DNA of 21,844 nucleotides from NCBI GenBank assembly GCA_900545515.1, contig UQZA01000039.1, positions 1 to 21,844 of the forward strand, given 5' to 3'. The stretch comes from an uncultured Eubacteriales bacterium. GTDB lineage: Bacteria; Bacillota; Clostridia; Oscillospirales; Oscillospiraceae. How positions within the stretch are numbered: position 1 is the stretch's first letter; the number at the start of each line of letters is the position of its first letter. Under the pieces are notes generated by a model. It did no database searches and was not told the DNA's origin. It saw only the letters and a list, made by a program, of their open reading frames with translations. The position numbers and the translations under genes were made by a program. This document shows, one piece after another, positions 14,515-21,844 of this stretch.

Positions 14515-15570
14515 TTACAGGAGACAGTGGTCCAGCTCCTGGAGAAAACGGCGCAGGGTAGGGGGATTCAGGGTGTAGTAGGTGCTGGTGCCCCGCTTGG
14601 TGGTGGTGACGAAGCCCTCGTTGGTCAGGAGATTCATGTGGTGGGAAATGGTGGCGGGGGCCAGGCCCAGCTTTTCGGAGATGTCCTGGCCGTTGCACTC
14701 CCCGGCCTTCAGGGACCGGAGAATTTCCAACCGGCTTTTGTCACCGATGGATTTCAGCCTGCTCACCAGGCTGGCGGACTGGTCGGAGTACTTTTGAATG
14801 AGATTGGTGAGAGCCTCATAATACACTCCAAAATAAATTCGGGAGTCTGCAAAATCCCAGCTGAGGCCGTGGAAGCCCATGAGGCAGGGATAGATGGTGA
14901 CGGCGCTGGGCTGGGTGGCGACGTTCAGGTTGTGGAACACGCGACTGGGATCGTCCCCGATTTGCTCCTTGGCATAGGCGGCGGTTTGGCGGCACAGATC
15001 GGTGACGTCCGGCAGATGCTCCAGGAACAGGCCGGTGGCCTTGCGCAAAATCACGTCCAGCTCCTCCAGATACTCGTCCATAGAGTAATACAGGGCAGTG
15101 CAGACCCATTTCACATCTTCCGTACATCCATTTTTCATGAGGAATTGGACCAGGTCATTTATGCATGTCACATGGTCAAGGGCGCTCTCGGGCACATCTA
15201 GAAAATGCTGTAGAGTTTGATTGACGGTGCGGAGCTTTTGGGAGCCGGACAAGCTGCCGTACTGGCTGTCCTGCTTGATGGCGTTGTACAGAGACCAGGC
15301 CAGGGAATTGGGGGCATTGCCCCGGGTGGTGAAAAAGAAACGGAGGCGCTCTTCGCTGACGGACAGGTTGGAGTTTACATAATTTTCAACCTCTGCCAGG
15401 GGCTGTAGCAGCGGCTCCAGTTCAAAAGGCGGAATGTCGTACTTGTCTGACAAATAGTGGCGGACTTGCTCGATGTTGTTCTGGGCGTCCATACCTGGAC
15501 GGAAACGCCGCTCCAGGAGAAAAATACATTCGGCTTCCGGGCAAATGCGCGTTAAAAATTGGATATTCAT
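14515..15570 (-). CDS. ArsR-type winged-helix regulator with long N-terminal domain
   Basis: This 351-residue protein has a DNA-binding domain at its C-terminus: DKSRLEILRSLKAGE at about 277-291, then APATISHHMNLLTNEGFV as turn and recognition helix (about 304-321), then a wing with TTTKRGTSTYYTL. This is the ArsR fold. The first 270 residues are not a domain I recognise. They are mostly helical and lack an obvious metal-binding cysteine motif, so the signal is unknown. ATG 15570 is chosen because AAAAGGGG lies upstream. A longer frame reaching to 15744 would add 58 Pro/His-rich residues unlike a protein domain. A clear promoter lies at 15880-15908. Confidence 0.8.
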   Translation of the reverse strand: MNIQFLTRICPEAECIFLLERRFRPGMDAQNNIEQVRHYLSDKYDIPPFELEPLLQPLAEVENYVNSNLSVSEERLRFFFTTRGNAPNSLAWSLYNAIKQDSQYGSLSGSQKLRTVNQTLQHFLDVPESALDHVTCINDLVQFLMKNGCTEDVKWVCTALYYSMDEYLEELDVILRKATGLFLEHLPDVTDLCRQTAAYAKEQIGDDPSRVFHNLNVATQPSAVTIYPCLMGFHGLSWDFADSRIYFGVYYEALTNLIQKYSDQSASLVSRLKSIGDKSRLEILRSLKAGECNGQDISEKLGLAPATISHHMNLLTNEGFVTTTKRGTSTYYTLNPPTLRRFLQELDHCLL

Positions 15571-15873
15571 GGGGGACCCCTTTTCTTTCACTGTTTCGAT
15601 TTCTGGCGGCGGGTTGTGGTGGGAAGATGGAACCGGGTGGCAGGGTGCGGCTTCCCGGACGCACCGGCGCTGGAGCCCACCCGGGCTGTGAGAAGCTTGC
15701 GGATGGGGATTGGGCGGGTACGGATTTGCCGGAATGCTGTTCAAGATTGGGACCGGCGTCTGCTGATGCGCCCGGGAGGCTGCACCGGAACAGAGGGCGA
15801 CCCCATTGGGGGGCAGTGCGCTCCTGTAAGACGCCGGGTGTGTGGGCGCCCGATATTTCGACCAATATGGAAC
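15571..15873 (-). other. long 5' leader of the ArsR-type regulator
   Basis: About 300 bases separate the predicted transcription start from the ATG. They are GC-rich and read as Pro-rich noise in the regulator's frame. I recognise no riboswitch class and no clear terminator hairpin. It may be a structured leader. Confidence 0.4.
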
Positions 15874-15879
15874 AAGTAC

Positions 15880-15908
15880 ATTGTAGTCTGTTTTTTTACA
15901 AGTGTCAA
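15880..15908 (-). promoter_or_regulatory. promoter of the ArsR-type regulator
   Basis: Read on the minus strand: TTGACA (15903-15908), a 17-base spacer and TACAAT (15880-15885). It is a near-consensus sigma-70 promoter. The stretch between it and the subtilase promoter (15909-16113) is AT-rich with A-runs, and I see nothing else there. Confidence 0.8.
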
Positions 15909-16113
15909 GGCTTATTTTTGCGGCGGCTATCGAATGATAAATGGGGAGCGGGATAGCGGGAATATCTGAAAGCAGCTGATTTTAAGACGAAAACCACGGT
16001 AATTTAAGGGAAAATGGGGGATATGCAGAGGAGATTGGAGAGATAGGCTGTTTCCTCTTCAGCGGTCGTTCTATACAAATCTAAAAAAATTTCGAAAAAA
16101 ATAGAAGAAACCC

Positions 16114-16142
16114 TTGCGCTTTTCGATTTGATGTGTTAGAAT
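16114..16142 (+). promoter_or_regulatory. promoter of the large secreted subtilase
   Basis: TTGCGC (16114-16119), a 17-base spacer and TAGAAT (16137-16142), preceded by an extended TGT. Downstream, in the leader, a small hairpin (CGAAG/CTTCG) and a near-palindrome GTGTAAAATTTAACAC (16166-16181) precede the ribosome site AGAAAGGAAG. Confidence 0.65.
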
Positions 16143-16201
16143 ACACCCACAGCGAAGGCAGCTTCGTGTAAAATTTAACACAGCAGAAAGGAAGACAGAC
16201 G

Positions 16202-19200
16202 ATGAAGAAAAGACTACTGGCATGTCTCTTGATCCTCTCCCTGTTTGTGACCGGTTTGGGCTTTGTTCCGGCGGTGCAGGCGGCGGAGGATGGGATCTCC
16301 GCGCAATGGACAACCAAAGAAAACCTGGCCCCTGCGGACCAGGAAGTCATGCTCCGTCCGGAGAAGGGCGACCTCTCAGAGGATAGCGCTTCGGAAATTA
16401 CTGGCGAGAGCAATCAGTATCAGGACAGCGACATGGTCACTGTCATTGTAGAATTGGAAGACGCCCCCCTTGCGGAGGCTGCTCCCACCGATGTGAAGAG
16501 CTTTGCGGCCTCCACCCAGGGTGTGGCCCTGGAGCGGGAGTTGCGGAGCACCCAGGACGCCATCAAGGCGGAGATCCGGTCCTGGAGCGGCGCGGTATCC
16601 ACCCAGTCTGTGAACGGCGCTTCCGACCTGGAGTATTCCTACACCACCGTCCTCAACGGCTTCTCCATGAAGATGCCCTACGGTGACATCGCCCGGGCCC
16701 GGGAGCTGGACGGCGTGAAGAGGATCTTTGTGGCCGAGCAGTACAGCCTGCCCACCACCCTCGGCGAAGACGAGTACACCATCTCCATGACCAGCTCTAC
16801 CGGCATGGTGGGCGCCAACGAGGCCAACGAGCTGGGCTACGACGGCACCGGCACCATTGTGGCCATCCTGGACACCGGCTTTGACGCCGACCACGAGGCG
16901 TTCTCTGTCATGCCCACAGATGGTAAGTACAGCAAAAGCGATGTGGCGCAGCTGCTCAAGGGTAAGCTGTCCTGCGGCGTGTCCAACGTAGACGATGTAT
17001 ACATCAACGAGAAGGCGCCCTTCGGCTATGACTATGCCGGCGGCGACCCCAACGCCGAGGCAGTGGGCCAGTCCCACGGCGTCCATGTGGCCGGTACGGT
17101 TGCCGGTAACAACGGCGATGACTTCAAGGGCGTGGCTCCCAATGCACAGCTCATGATTATGAAGATTTTCGAGGACAACTCCGGCTCCACCAGCGATGAC
17201 ATCATCCTGGCCGGTGTGGACGACGCCGTGAAGCTGGGCGCTGACTCCATCAATATGTCCCTGGGCTCCCCCGCCGGCTTTACCGAGTACGGCGACGAGA
17301 ATGAAGAAGAGACCGACAGCTACCTCACCTATTACGGGGTATACACCCGGGCCCAGGAAGCTGGCGTCAATGTTATGGTTGCAGCTGGTAACGAGACTTC
17401 TTCTACTTACTACAACCCCGCCGGTACCCAGCTGACCCTGGCCCAGTACCCGGACAGCGCCATTGTGGCTTCTCCGTCTACTCTGGAGGCCTCGGTGAGC
17501 GTGGCGTCTGTGGACAATGTGGGCTATTTCCGGAATCATTTTGCCCTGGGTGAAACAAAAATCCCGTATAACGGCGGCGTAGATTATAACAGTCAGGTGG
17601 AGACCAACATCCTGGATACCATGGAAGGTCAAACCCTGGAGTATGTGCCGGTTCCCGGCCTGGGCGAGGAAAAGGACTTTGAAGGTCTGGACCTCACCGG
17701 CAAGGTTGCCCTGGTGGCTCGTGGCTCCATCAACTTTGACGTGAAGGCTGCCAACGCTGCCGCAGTGGGTGCAGTTGCCATTATCATTTATAACAACACC
17801 GATGAGGGGTTGTTCTATGCCTCCCTGCAGAGCCATTCCATCCCGGTGATCACCATTGCCAAGCAGGACGTTCAGGCCATGCTGGATGCGCCGGAAAAGA
17901 AGATCACCTTCTCCTCTGACTACTACGGGAAGGCTCTCAATTACAACGGCTATCAGGTCAGCTCCTTCTCCTCCATTGGACCGGCTCCGGACCTCACCAT
18001 CAAGCCGGAAATTGCTGCCCCTGGTGGACAGATTTACTCCTCCGTCATTGGCGGCGGCTACGAGACCATGAGCGGCACCTCCATGGCCACCCCCCACATG
18101 GCCGGCGAGGCTGCAGTGCTCCGCCAGTATCTGAAAGAGACTTACCCAAATCTGTCGGACTTCGAGCTGGGCGAACTGGCCAACAGCCTGCTTATGTCCA
18201 CCGCCGTTCCCTCCTTGGACAATGGTAGCGGCACTTATTTCTCCGTCCGCCGCCAGGGCGCAGGCGTGGCCAATGTGTATTATGCCATCGTGTCCGGCGC
18301 GTACCTCAGCGTAGAGGGCTCTAACCGGCCCAAGGCTGAGGTGGGATCCAGCGAAAACGGTACGTATACCTACACTGCGACGGTACATAACCTGACCGAT
18401 GGCGCCAAAACCTACTCTCTGGATACCGCAGCTCTGGTGGAAACCATCACAGAGCTCAATGGCCTCAACTATGTGGCCAATTCCGAGAAGCGGCTCAGCG
18501 CCAGTGAGGTGAACGTCACCTACACGGGCCTCACGGGTAACAAGCTGACCGTTGCGGCCAACGGCGATGCTACCTTCACCGTGACCATCCAGCTGACGGA
18601 GGCCGGTAAAAAGTATCTGGACGGCAACTTCCCCAACGGCTCTTATGTGGAGGGCTTTACCTTCCTGACTGCCGAGGATGACGAGGGCGTCTCCCTCAGC
18701 GTCCCCTTCCTGGGCTTCTACGGCGACTGGGGCGGCCTCACGGCGTTTGACGGCGACCCGGGCGAACAGCAGAACATGCTGGGTACGGCCCTGGCGGATA
18801 TCGACACCGCCGGAAGCGGTTATTTTGTAGGCGTCAACAATACCAGCGGTGCGTATAACGAATCCAAGATGGCCTATGGTCCTCAGCGGGGCAATCGCCA
18901 GCTGGTGGCCCGGGTGAGCCTCCTGCGGAATGTCTACAGCGTGGAGGAGACCGTCACCGATGAGGACGGGAATCTGATTTATACCACAGGCGACCTGGGC
19001 ATGGTGCGCAAAACCTATGGCGCGGCAACCCAGATGGGAATCCAGTATACAGCCCTCCTTTACACCCCCGGTTGGACCGGCCACACCATGAAGGACGGCG
19101 TGAACGACGCCGGTGACTGGGCAGAGTCCGGCAAATGGTACACTTATACCATCCAGGCTACCCCGGTTGGTTCCACAGAACCCCAGACTAAGGAGTTCAA

Positions 19201-21844
19201 GTTCTATCTGGATAACACCAAGCCTACGCTGGAGGATGTGCAGCTCTATGAAGAGGACGGTAACGTCTATCTCACCGGCGTAGCATCTGATGACTTTTAC
19301 ATCCAGCGGATCCGTGTCATTGACAGCACCCAGGAGTACTGGTACCTGGCTGAGGCGGAAGCCTTTGATGCCATCACCGAGACCGGCGCCAAGACTCGCT
19401 TCACCTTTGACGTGACGGAGCTGGCCAGCGATCTGGCTGCCGATGGCAAGAACCCCGGCCGCATTGGACTGCTGCTGGAGGATGTGGCCTATAACTCCAA
19501 TCTGACCTTTGTGGACCTGGGTCCCCAGAGCATGACCATAGAGAGCCTCAACCTGAAGGTTGGCGAGAGCAAGCAGGCGAACGTTAGCATTAAGCCCGCC
19601 CGCCTGGCGGACGCCAAGCTCACTTGGGCCTCTCAGGATGAGTCTGTGGCCGAGGTAGACGCCAACGGCATGGTCACCGGTGTGGCCGATGGCGAGACCA
19701 TGATTTCTGCCACGGCAATGTCCGGGTTGACGGCCTATGCCAGGGTTACGGTGGGCAAGGGTACCCCGGTGCTCCTCACCTATGGCGAGGCTCCCGAGCT
19801 GAACGACCGGTTCCAGACGGAAGACGGCCTGTATTGGAAGGTCATCGGCCCTGACAGCGTACAGCTGCTTGGGGATCAGAGCAAGGCGAGCTCTTACGCG
19901 GCAAATTATCCGGATTTGAGTGGAGATGTGGTAATTCCCGCCACGGTGGAGTACAGCGGAAAGACCTTCCACGTCACATCCATCGGGTATCAAGCTTTCT
20001 ACAACAACCAGGGCATCACCTCTGTGGTGATTCCCGAGGGAGTAACCGATGTGGGCTACGGCGCCTTCTTCATGTGCATGAAGCTGGCGAAGATCTCCCT
20101 GCCGGATACCTTGGAAAAAGTGGATACCTTTGCCTTTGATACGTTCATTGCCACCGAGTTTGACAAAATACCCGCCAGCATTCAGTGGATTGGCGAGTCT
20201 GCCTTCGAGAAGGCCAAAATTACCACGTTGGATCTGCCAGAGGGCCTGACCCACATTGGCAATAAGGCATTCTTCAACGCAGGGGTGGAATCCCTGTCCC
20301 TGCCGGAAAGTGTGACGGAGTATGGCGATTACATCTTCTATGGTTGCCAGAATCTGTCCTACGTGGAGCTGCCGGACAACATGACAGAGCTGCCGATGGG
20401 TATCTTCTGGAATTGCACAGCCCTGAAGCGCATCAGCCTGCCCAGCGGCCTGAAGAAGATCGGCAATGCTGCCTTCTACGGCTCCGGCCTGGAGAAGATT
20501 ACCATTCCCGCCTCTGTGACGGAGATTGACGACTGGGCCTTTGCCTGGATCACCAACATGAAGACCATCGACATTCCCGATACGGTGGAATCGGTCGGCT
20601 TCAATGCTTACATTTACGCCAAGGGCGTGAAGACCATCAACATCGGCTCCGGTGTGAAGACCATTGGCAAGGATGGCTTCCGTACCTGGAACCTGGAGCT
20701 GGGCGAAGCTCCTGTGATGAACGTCAAGACGGAGGAGACGGCCACTGCTCTGCGGCGCAGCGGCTACGGCCAGGAGATCCTCTTAAATGGCGTGCCCTAC
20801 ACTGGCTACAACGGCGTCAGCTTCACAGACGGCACCTTCTCCTATATGCCCATTTCCGATACGGAGGTACAGGTAGTTGGCTTTAACAGCAGCGCTGCGG
20901 CGGGGGAATATACCATGCCCGCTGAAGTCTACTGCGAGGGCGATGACCGGACCTATACCGTCACCAGTGTGAAGGACCGCACCTTCTTCCAGAACCAGAA
21001 CATCTTCAAGCTGACCCTCCCCGATACCATTGAGGAGATGGGCGAACGGGCCTTTGACCAGATGTTCAATGTTACGGAGTTCAATGTGCCCAAGAATCTG
21101 AAGGTGGTAGGTTACCAGGCCATGGGTTACCTGGGCTGGGAAGCCAAGTCCATCGGCCTGACCGTCAACACGGACCGGACCCTGGAGATCCCTGGCACCG
21201 TGGAGGAGTGGGGCGACTGCGGCTTCGCCGGTAATATGCAGAAGAGTATTGTAGTGGGCGAAGGCGTGGAGTATATCGGCACCTACGGCCTGTCTGGCAA
21301 CTACAATGCCACCTCCGTGACCCTCCCCTCCACCCTGAAGCGGATCAACAACTTTGCTTTCCAGGGCTGCTCTTCCCTGACCACCGTGGACATTCCTGAC
21401 GGCGTGACCTACATTGGCGATGGTGCGTTTAGCGGCGTGCCTCTGGAGTCCATCCAGCTGCCGGAAGGCCTGACCTACATTGGCCGCCAGGCCCTGGGCG
21501 CTTATGTCTACAACTCCGACTATACTGCCCAGTACTGGGCCGGCCCCACTTATGTGGAGCTGAACGGCGCCTTGAAGAACCTGGGCTACAACGCCTTCCG
21601 GCCCGATGCCGAGATCGTGGCAGTGCTGAACAGCCAGCGGAATCTGGTAGTTGCCTCCAGCGACCTGGAGAAGCTTCCCACCGTGGTTTGGGACGGCAAG
21701 ACCGACATCCCCTTCAACGATGGTTCTTATGTTCCCGCTGGGAAGACCGTCACCGTGACCGGCGATGTAACCATTGACGGCAAGCTGACCATCGAGGGCA
21801 AGCTGGTTGTGGATCCCACCGCCACCCTCATCATTACGGAAGAC
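16202..21844 (+). CDS. large secreted S8 subtilase with PA, Ig-like and BspA-type leucine-rich repeat domains (3' end outside window)
   Basis: This reads through 1881 codons to the window edge without a stop. Residues 1-27 are a signal peptide (cut near AVQA-AED). A prodomain follows (about 75-200). The lactocepin/C5a-peptidase-like subtilase domain has Asp224 (in ILDTGFD), His292 (in SHGVHVAG), oxyanion Asn397 (in AAGNE) and Ser627 (in SGTSMATPH), with a PA domain inserted at about 470-565. A fibronectin-like region (about 690-840), a bacterial Ig-like domain (about 1110-1187) and many BspA-type leucine-rich repeats (from about 1235) follow. The AGAAAGGAAG site precedes the ATG at 16202. It should be a cell-envelope or secreted protease that binds host or partner molecules through its repeats. 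A surface anchor may lie beyond the window. Confidence 0.9.
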   Translation, partial: MKKRLLACLLILSLFVTGLGFVPAVQAAEDGISAQWTTKENLAPADQEVMLRPEKGDLSEDSASEITGESNQYQDSDMVTVIVELEDAPLAEAAPTDVKSFAASTQGVALERELRSTQDAIKAEIRSWSGAVSTQSVNGASDLEYSYTTVLNGFSMKMPYGDIARARELDGVKRIFVAEQYSLPTTLGEDEYTISMTSSTGMVGANEANELGYDGTGTIVAILDTGFDADHEAFSVMPTDGKYSKSDVAQLLKGKLSCGVSNVDDVYINEKAPFGYDYAGGDPNAEAVGQSHGVHVAGTVAGNNGDDFKGVAPNAQLMIMKIFEDNSGSTSDDIILAGVDDAVKLGADSINMSLGSPAGFTEYGDENEEETDSYLTYYGVYTRAQEAGVNVMVAAGNETSSTYYNPAGTQLTLAQYPDSAIVASPSTLEASVSVASVDNVGYFRNHFALGETKIPYNGGVDYNSQVETNILDTMEGQTLEYVPVPGLGEEKDFEGLDLTGKVALVARGSINFDVKAANAAAVGAVAIIIYNNTDEGLFYASLQSHSIPVITIAKQDVQAMLDAPEKKITFSSDYYGKALNYNGYQVSSFSSIGPAPDLTIKPEIAAPGGQIYSSVIGGGYETMSGTSMATPHMAGEAAVLRQYLKETYPNLSDFELGELANSLLMSTAVPSLDNGSGTYFSVRRQGAGVANVYYAIVSGAYLSVEGSNRPKAEVGSSENGTYTYTATVHNLTDGAKTYSLDTAALVETITELNGLNYVANSEKRLSASEVNVTYTGLTGNKLTVAANGDATFTVTIQLTEAGKKYLDGNFPNGSYVEGFTFLTAEDDEGVSLSVPFLGFYGDWGGLTAFDGDPGEQQNMLGTALADIDTAGSGYFVGVNNTSGAYNESKMAYGPQRGNRQLVARVSLLRNVYSVEETVTDEDGNLIYTTGDLGMVRKTYGAATQMGIQYTALLYTPGWTGHTMKDGVNDAGDWAESGKWYTYTIQATPVGSTEPQTKEFKFYLDNTKPTLEDVQLYEEDGNVYLTGVASDDFYIQRIRVIDSTQEYWYLAEAEAFDAITETGAKTRFTFDVTELASDLAADGKNPGRIGLLLEDVAYNSNLTFVDLGPQSMTIESLNLKVGESKQANVSIKPARLADAKLTWASQDESVAEVDANGMVTGVADGETMISATAMSGLTAYARVTVGKGTPVLLTYGEAPELNDRFQTEDGLYWKVIGPDSVQLLGDQSKASSYAANYPDLSGDVVIPATVEYSGKTFHVTSIGYQAFYNNQGITSVVIPEGVTDVGYGAFFMCMKLAKISLPDTLEKVDTFAFDTFIATEFDKIPASIQWIGESAFEKAKITTLDLPEGLTHIGNKAFFNAGVESLSLPESVTEYGDYIFYGCQNLSYVELPDNMTELPMGIFWNCTALKRISLPSGLKKIGNAAFYGSGLEKITIPASVTEIDDWAFAWITNMKTIDIPDTVESVGFNAYIYAKGVKTINIGSGVKTIGKDGFRTWNLELGEAPVMNVKTEETATALRRSGYGQEILLNGVPYTGYNGVSFTDGTFSYMPISDTEVQVVGFNSSAAAGEYTMPAEVYCEGDDRTYTVTSVKDRTFFQNQNIFKLTLPDTIEEMGERAFDQMFNVTEFNVPKNLKVVGYQAMGYLGWEAKSIGLTVNTDRTLEIPGTVEEWGDCGFAGNMQKSIVVGEGVEYIGTYGLSGNYNATSVTLPSTLKRINNFAFQGCSSLTTVDIPDGVTYIGDGAFSGVPLESIQLPEGLTYIGRQALGAYVYNSDYTAQYWAGPTYVELNGALKNLGYNAFRPDAEIVAVLNSQRNLVVASSDLEKLPTVVWDGKTDIPFNDGSYVPAGKTVTVTGDVTIDGKLTIEGKLVVDPTATLIITED
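19900..21640 (+). repeat. BspA-type leucine-rich repeat array inside the subtilase
   Basis: Repeated units of about 20-24 codons carry the pattern I-x-x-x-A-F-x-x-C/N-x-x-L-x-x-V-x-L-P-x-x-V/L (for example IGNAAFYGSGLEKITIPASV), divided by an irregular insert near 20700-20900. It encodes LRR_5-type surface repeats. Neighbouring units differ in sequence, so this is an old array rather than a recent tandem duplication. Confidence 0.8.

Noticed and set aside
14446..15201. Plus-strand frame of about 251 codons with a good GGAGGTGA site, opposite the ArsR-type regulator
   Set aside because: The minus-strand frame encodes a clear winged-helix domain; the plus-strand translation is Gly/Val-rich without motifs. 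The ribosome-site-like sequence is probably chance.
15571..15744. 58-codon N-terminal extension of the ArsR-type regulator
   Set aside because: It is Pro/His-rich, has no ribosome site, and the ATG at 15570 has one.
16376..20254. 1292-codon open frame on the minus strand, opposite the large subtilase
   Set aside because: The plus-strand reading has a signal peptide, complete catalytic triad and known domains; the antisense frame is a by-product of GC-rich codon use and its translation shows no recognisable domain.
1..21844. CRISPR arrays, insertion sequences, tRNA or rRNA genes
   Set aside because: No regularly spaced repeats, transposase frames with terminal repeats, or RNA gene signatures were seen.

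Overview
The window looks like a chromosomal segment from an anaerobic, low-oxygen-adapted Firmicute, most likely a gut Clostridium-related species of the Oscillospiraceae type. The reasons are strong AGGAGG-type ribosome binding sites on most genes, clostridial gene families (a Cys-rich peptide radical SAM system, a LytTR regulator, a flavodoxin, a BspA-like repeat protein) and fairly GC-rich coding DNA with AT-rich promoters. This assignment is inferred from gene content; no rRNA or tRNA gene is present to confirm it.

Layout. (1) 75-2622, minus strand: a tight three-gene run, LytTR response regulator, then pyroglutamyl-peptidase, then a MalY/PatB-type C-S lyase/aminotransferase. (2) 2820-13627, plus strand: a ribosomally made, post-translationally modified peptide (RiPP) cluster. 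Its genes, in order, are a radical SAM maturase, a TIGR04066-like maturation protein fused to an acyl-carrier-like domain, a 76-residue precursor with seven clustered cysteines, two FtsX-type ABC permeases and their ATPase, an ABC exporter (permease fused to ATPase), and a subtilisin-like protease with an unusual C-terminal domain. (3) 13681-14409: a flavodoxin gene with a strong promoter, two near-identical palindromic operator-like sites and a strong terminator. (4) 14515-15908, minus strand: an ArsR-type C-terminal winged-helix regulator with a long leader. (5) 16114 to the window end: a very large secreted subtilase carrying a PA domain, Ig-like domain and BspA-like leucine-rich repeats; it is still open at base 21844.

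How the genes fit together. In the RiPP cluster the radical SAM enzyme probably installs cross-links on the Cys-rich peptide. The TIGR04066/ACP-like protein probably assists maturation. The S8 protease probably removes the leader, since the exporter lacks a C39 peptidase domain. The exporter secretes the product, and the FtsX-type ABC system either exports it or protects the producer. Two almost identical promoters, one before the maturase and one before the exporter-protease pair, suggest that the two blocks are switched together. The divergent LytTR regulator is a plausible but unproven controller. The most novel points are the fusion of the maturation protein to a carrier domain that has lost its phosphopantetheine serine, and the apparent sharing of a domain between that protein and the protease tail.
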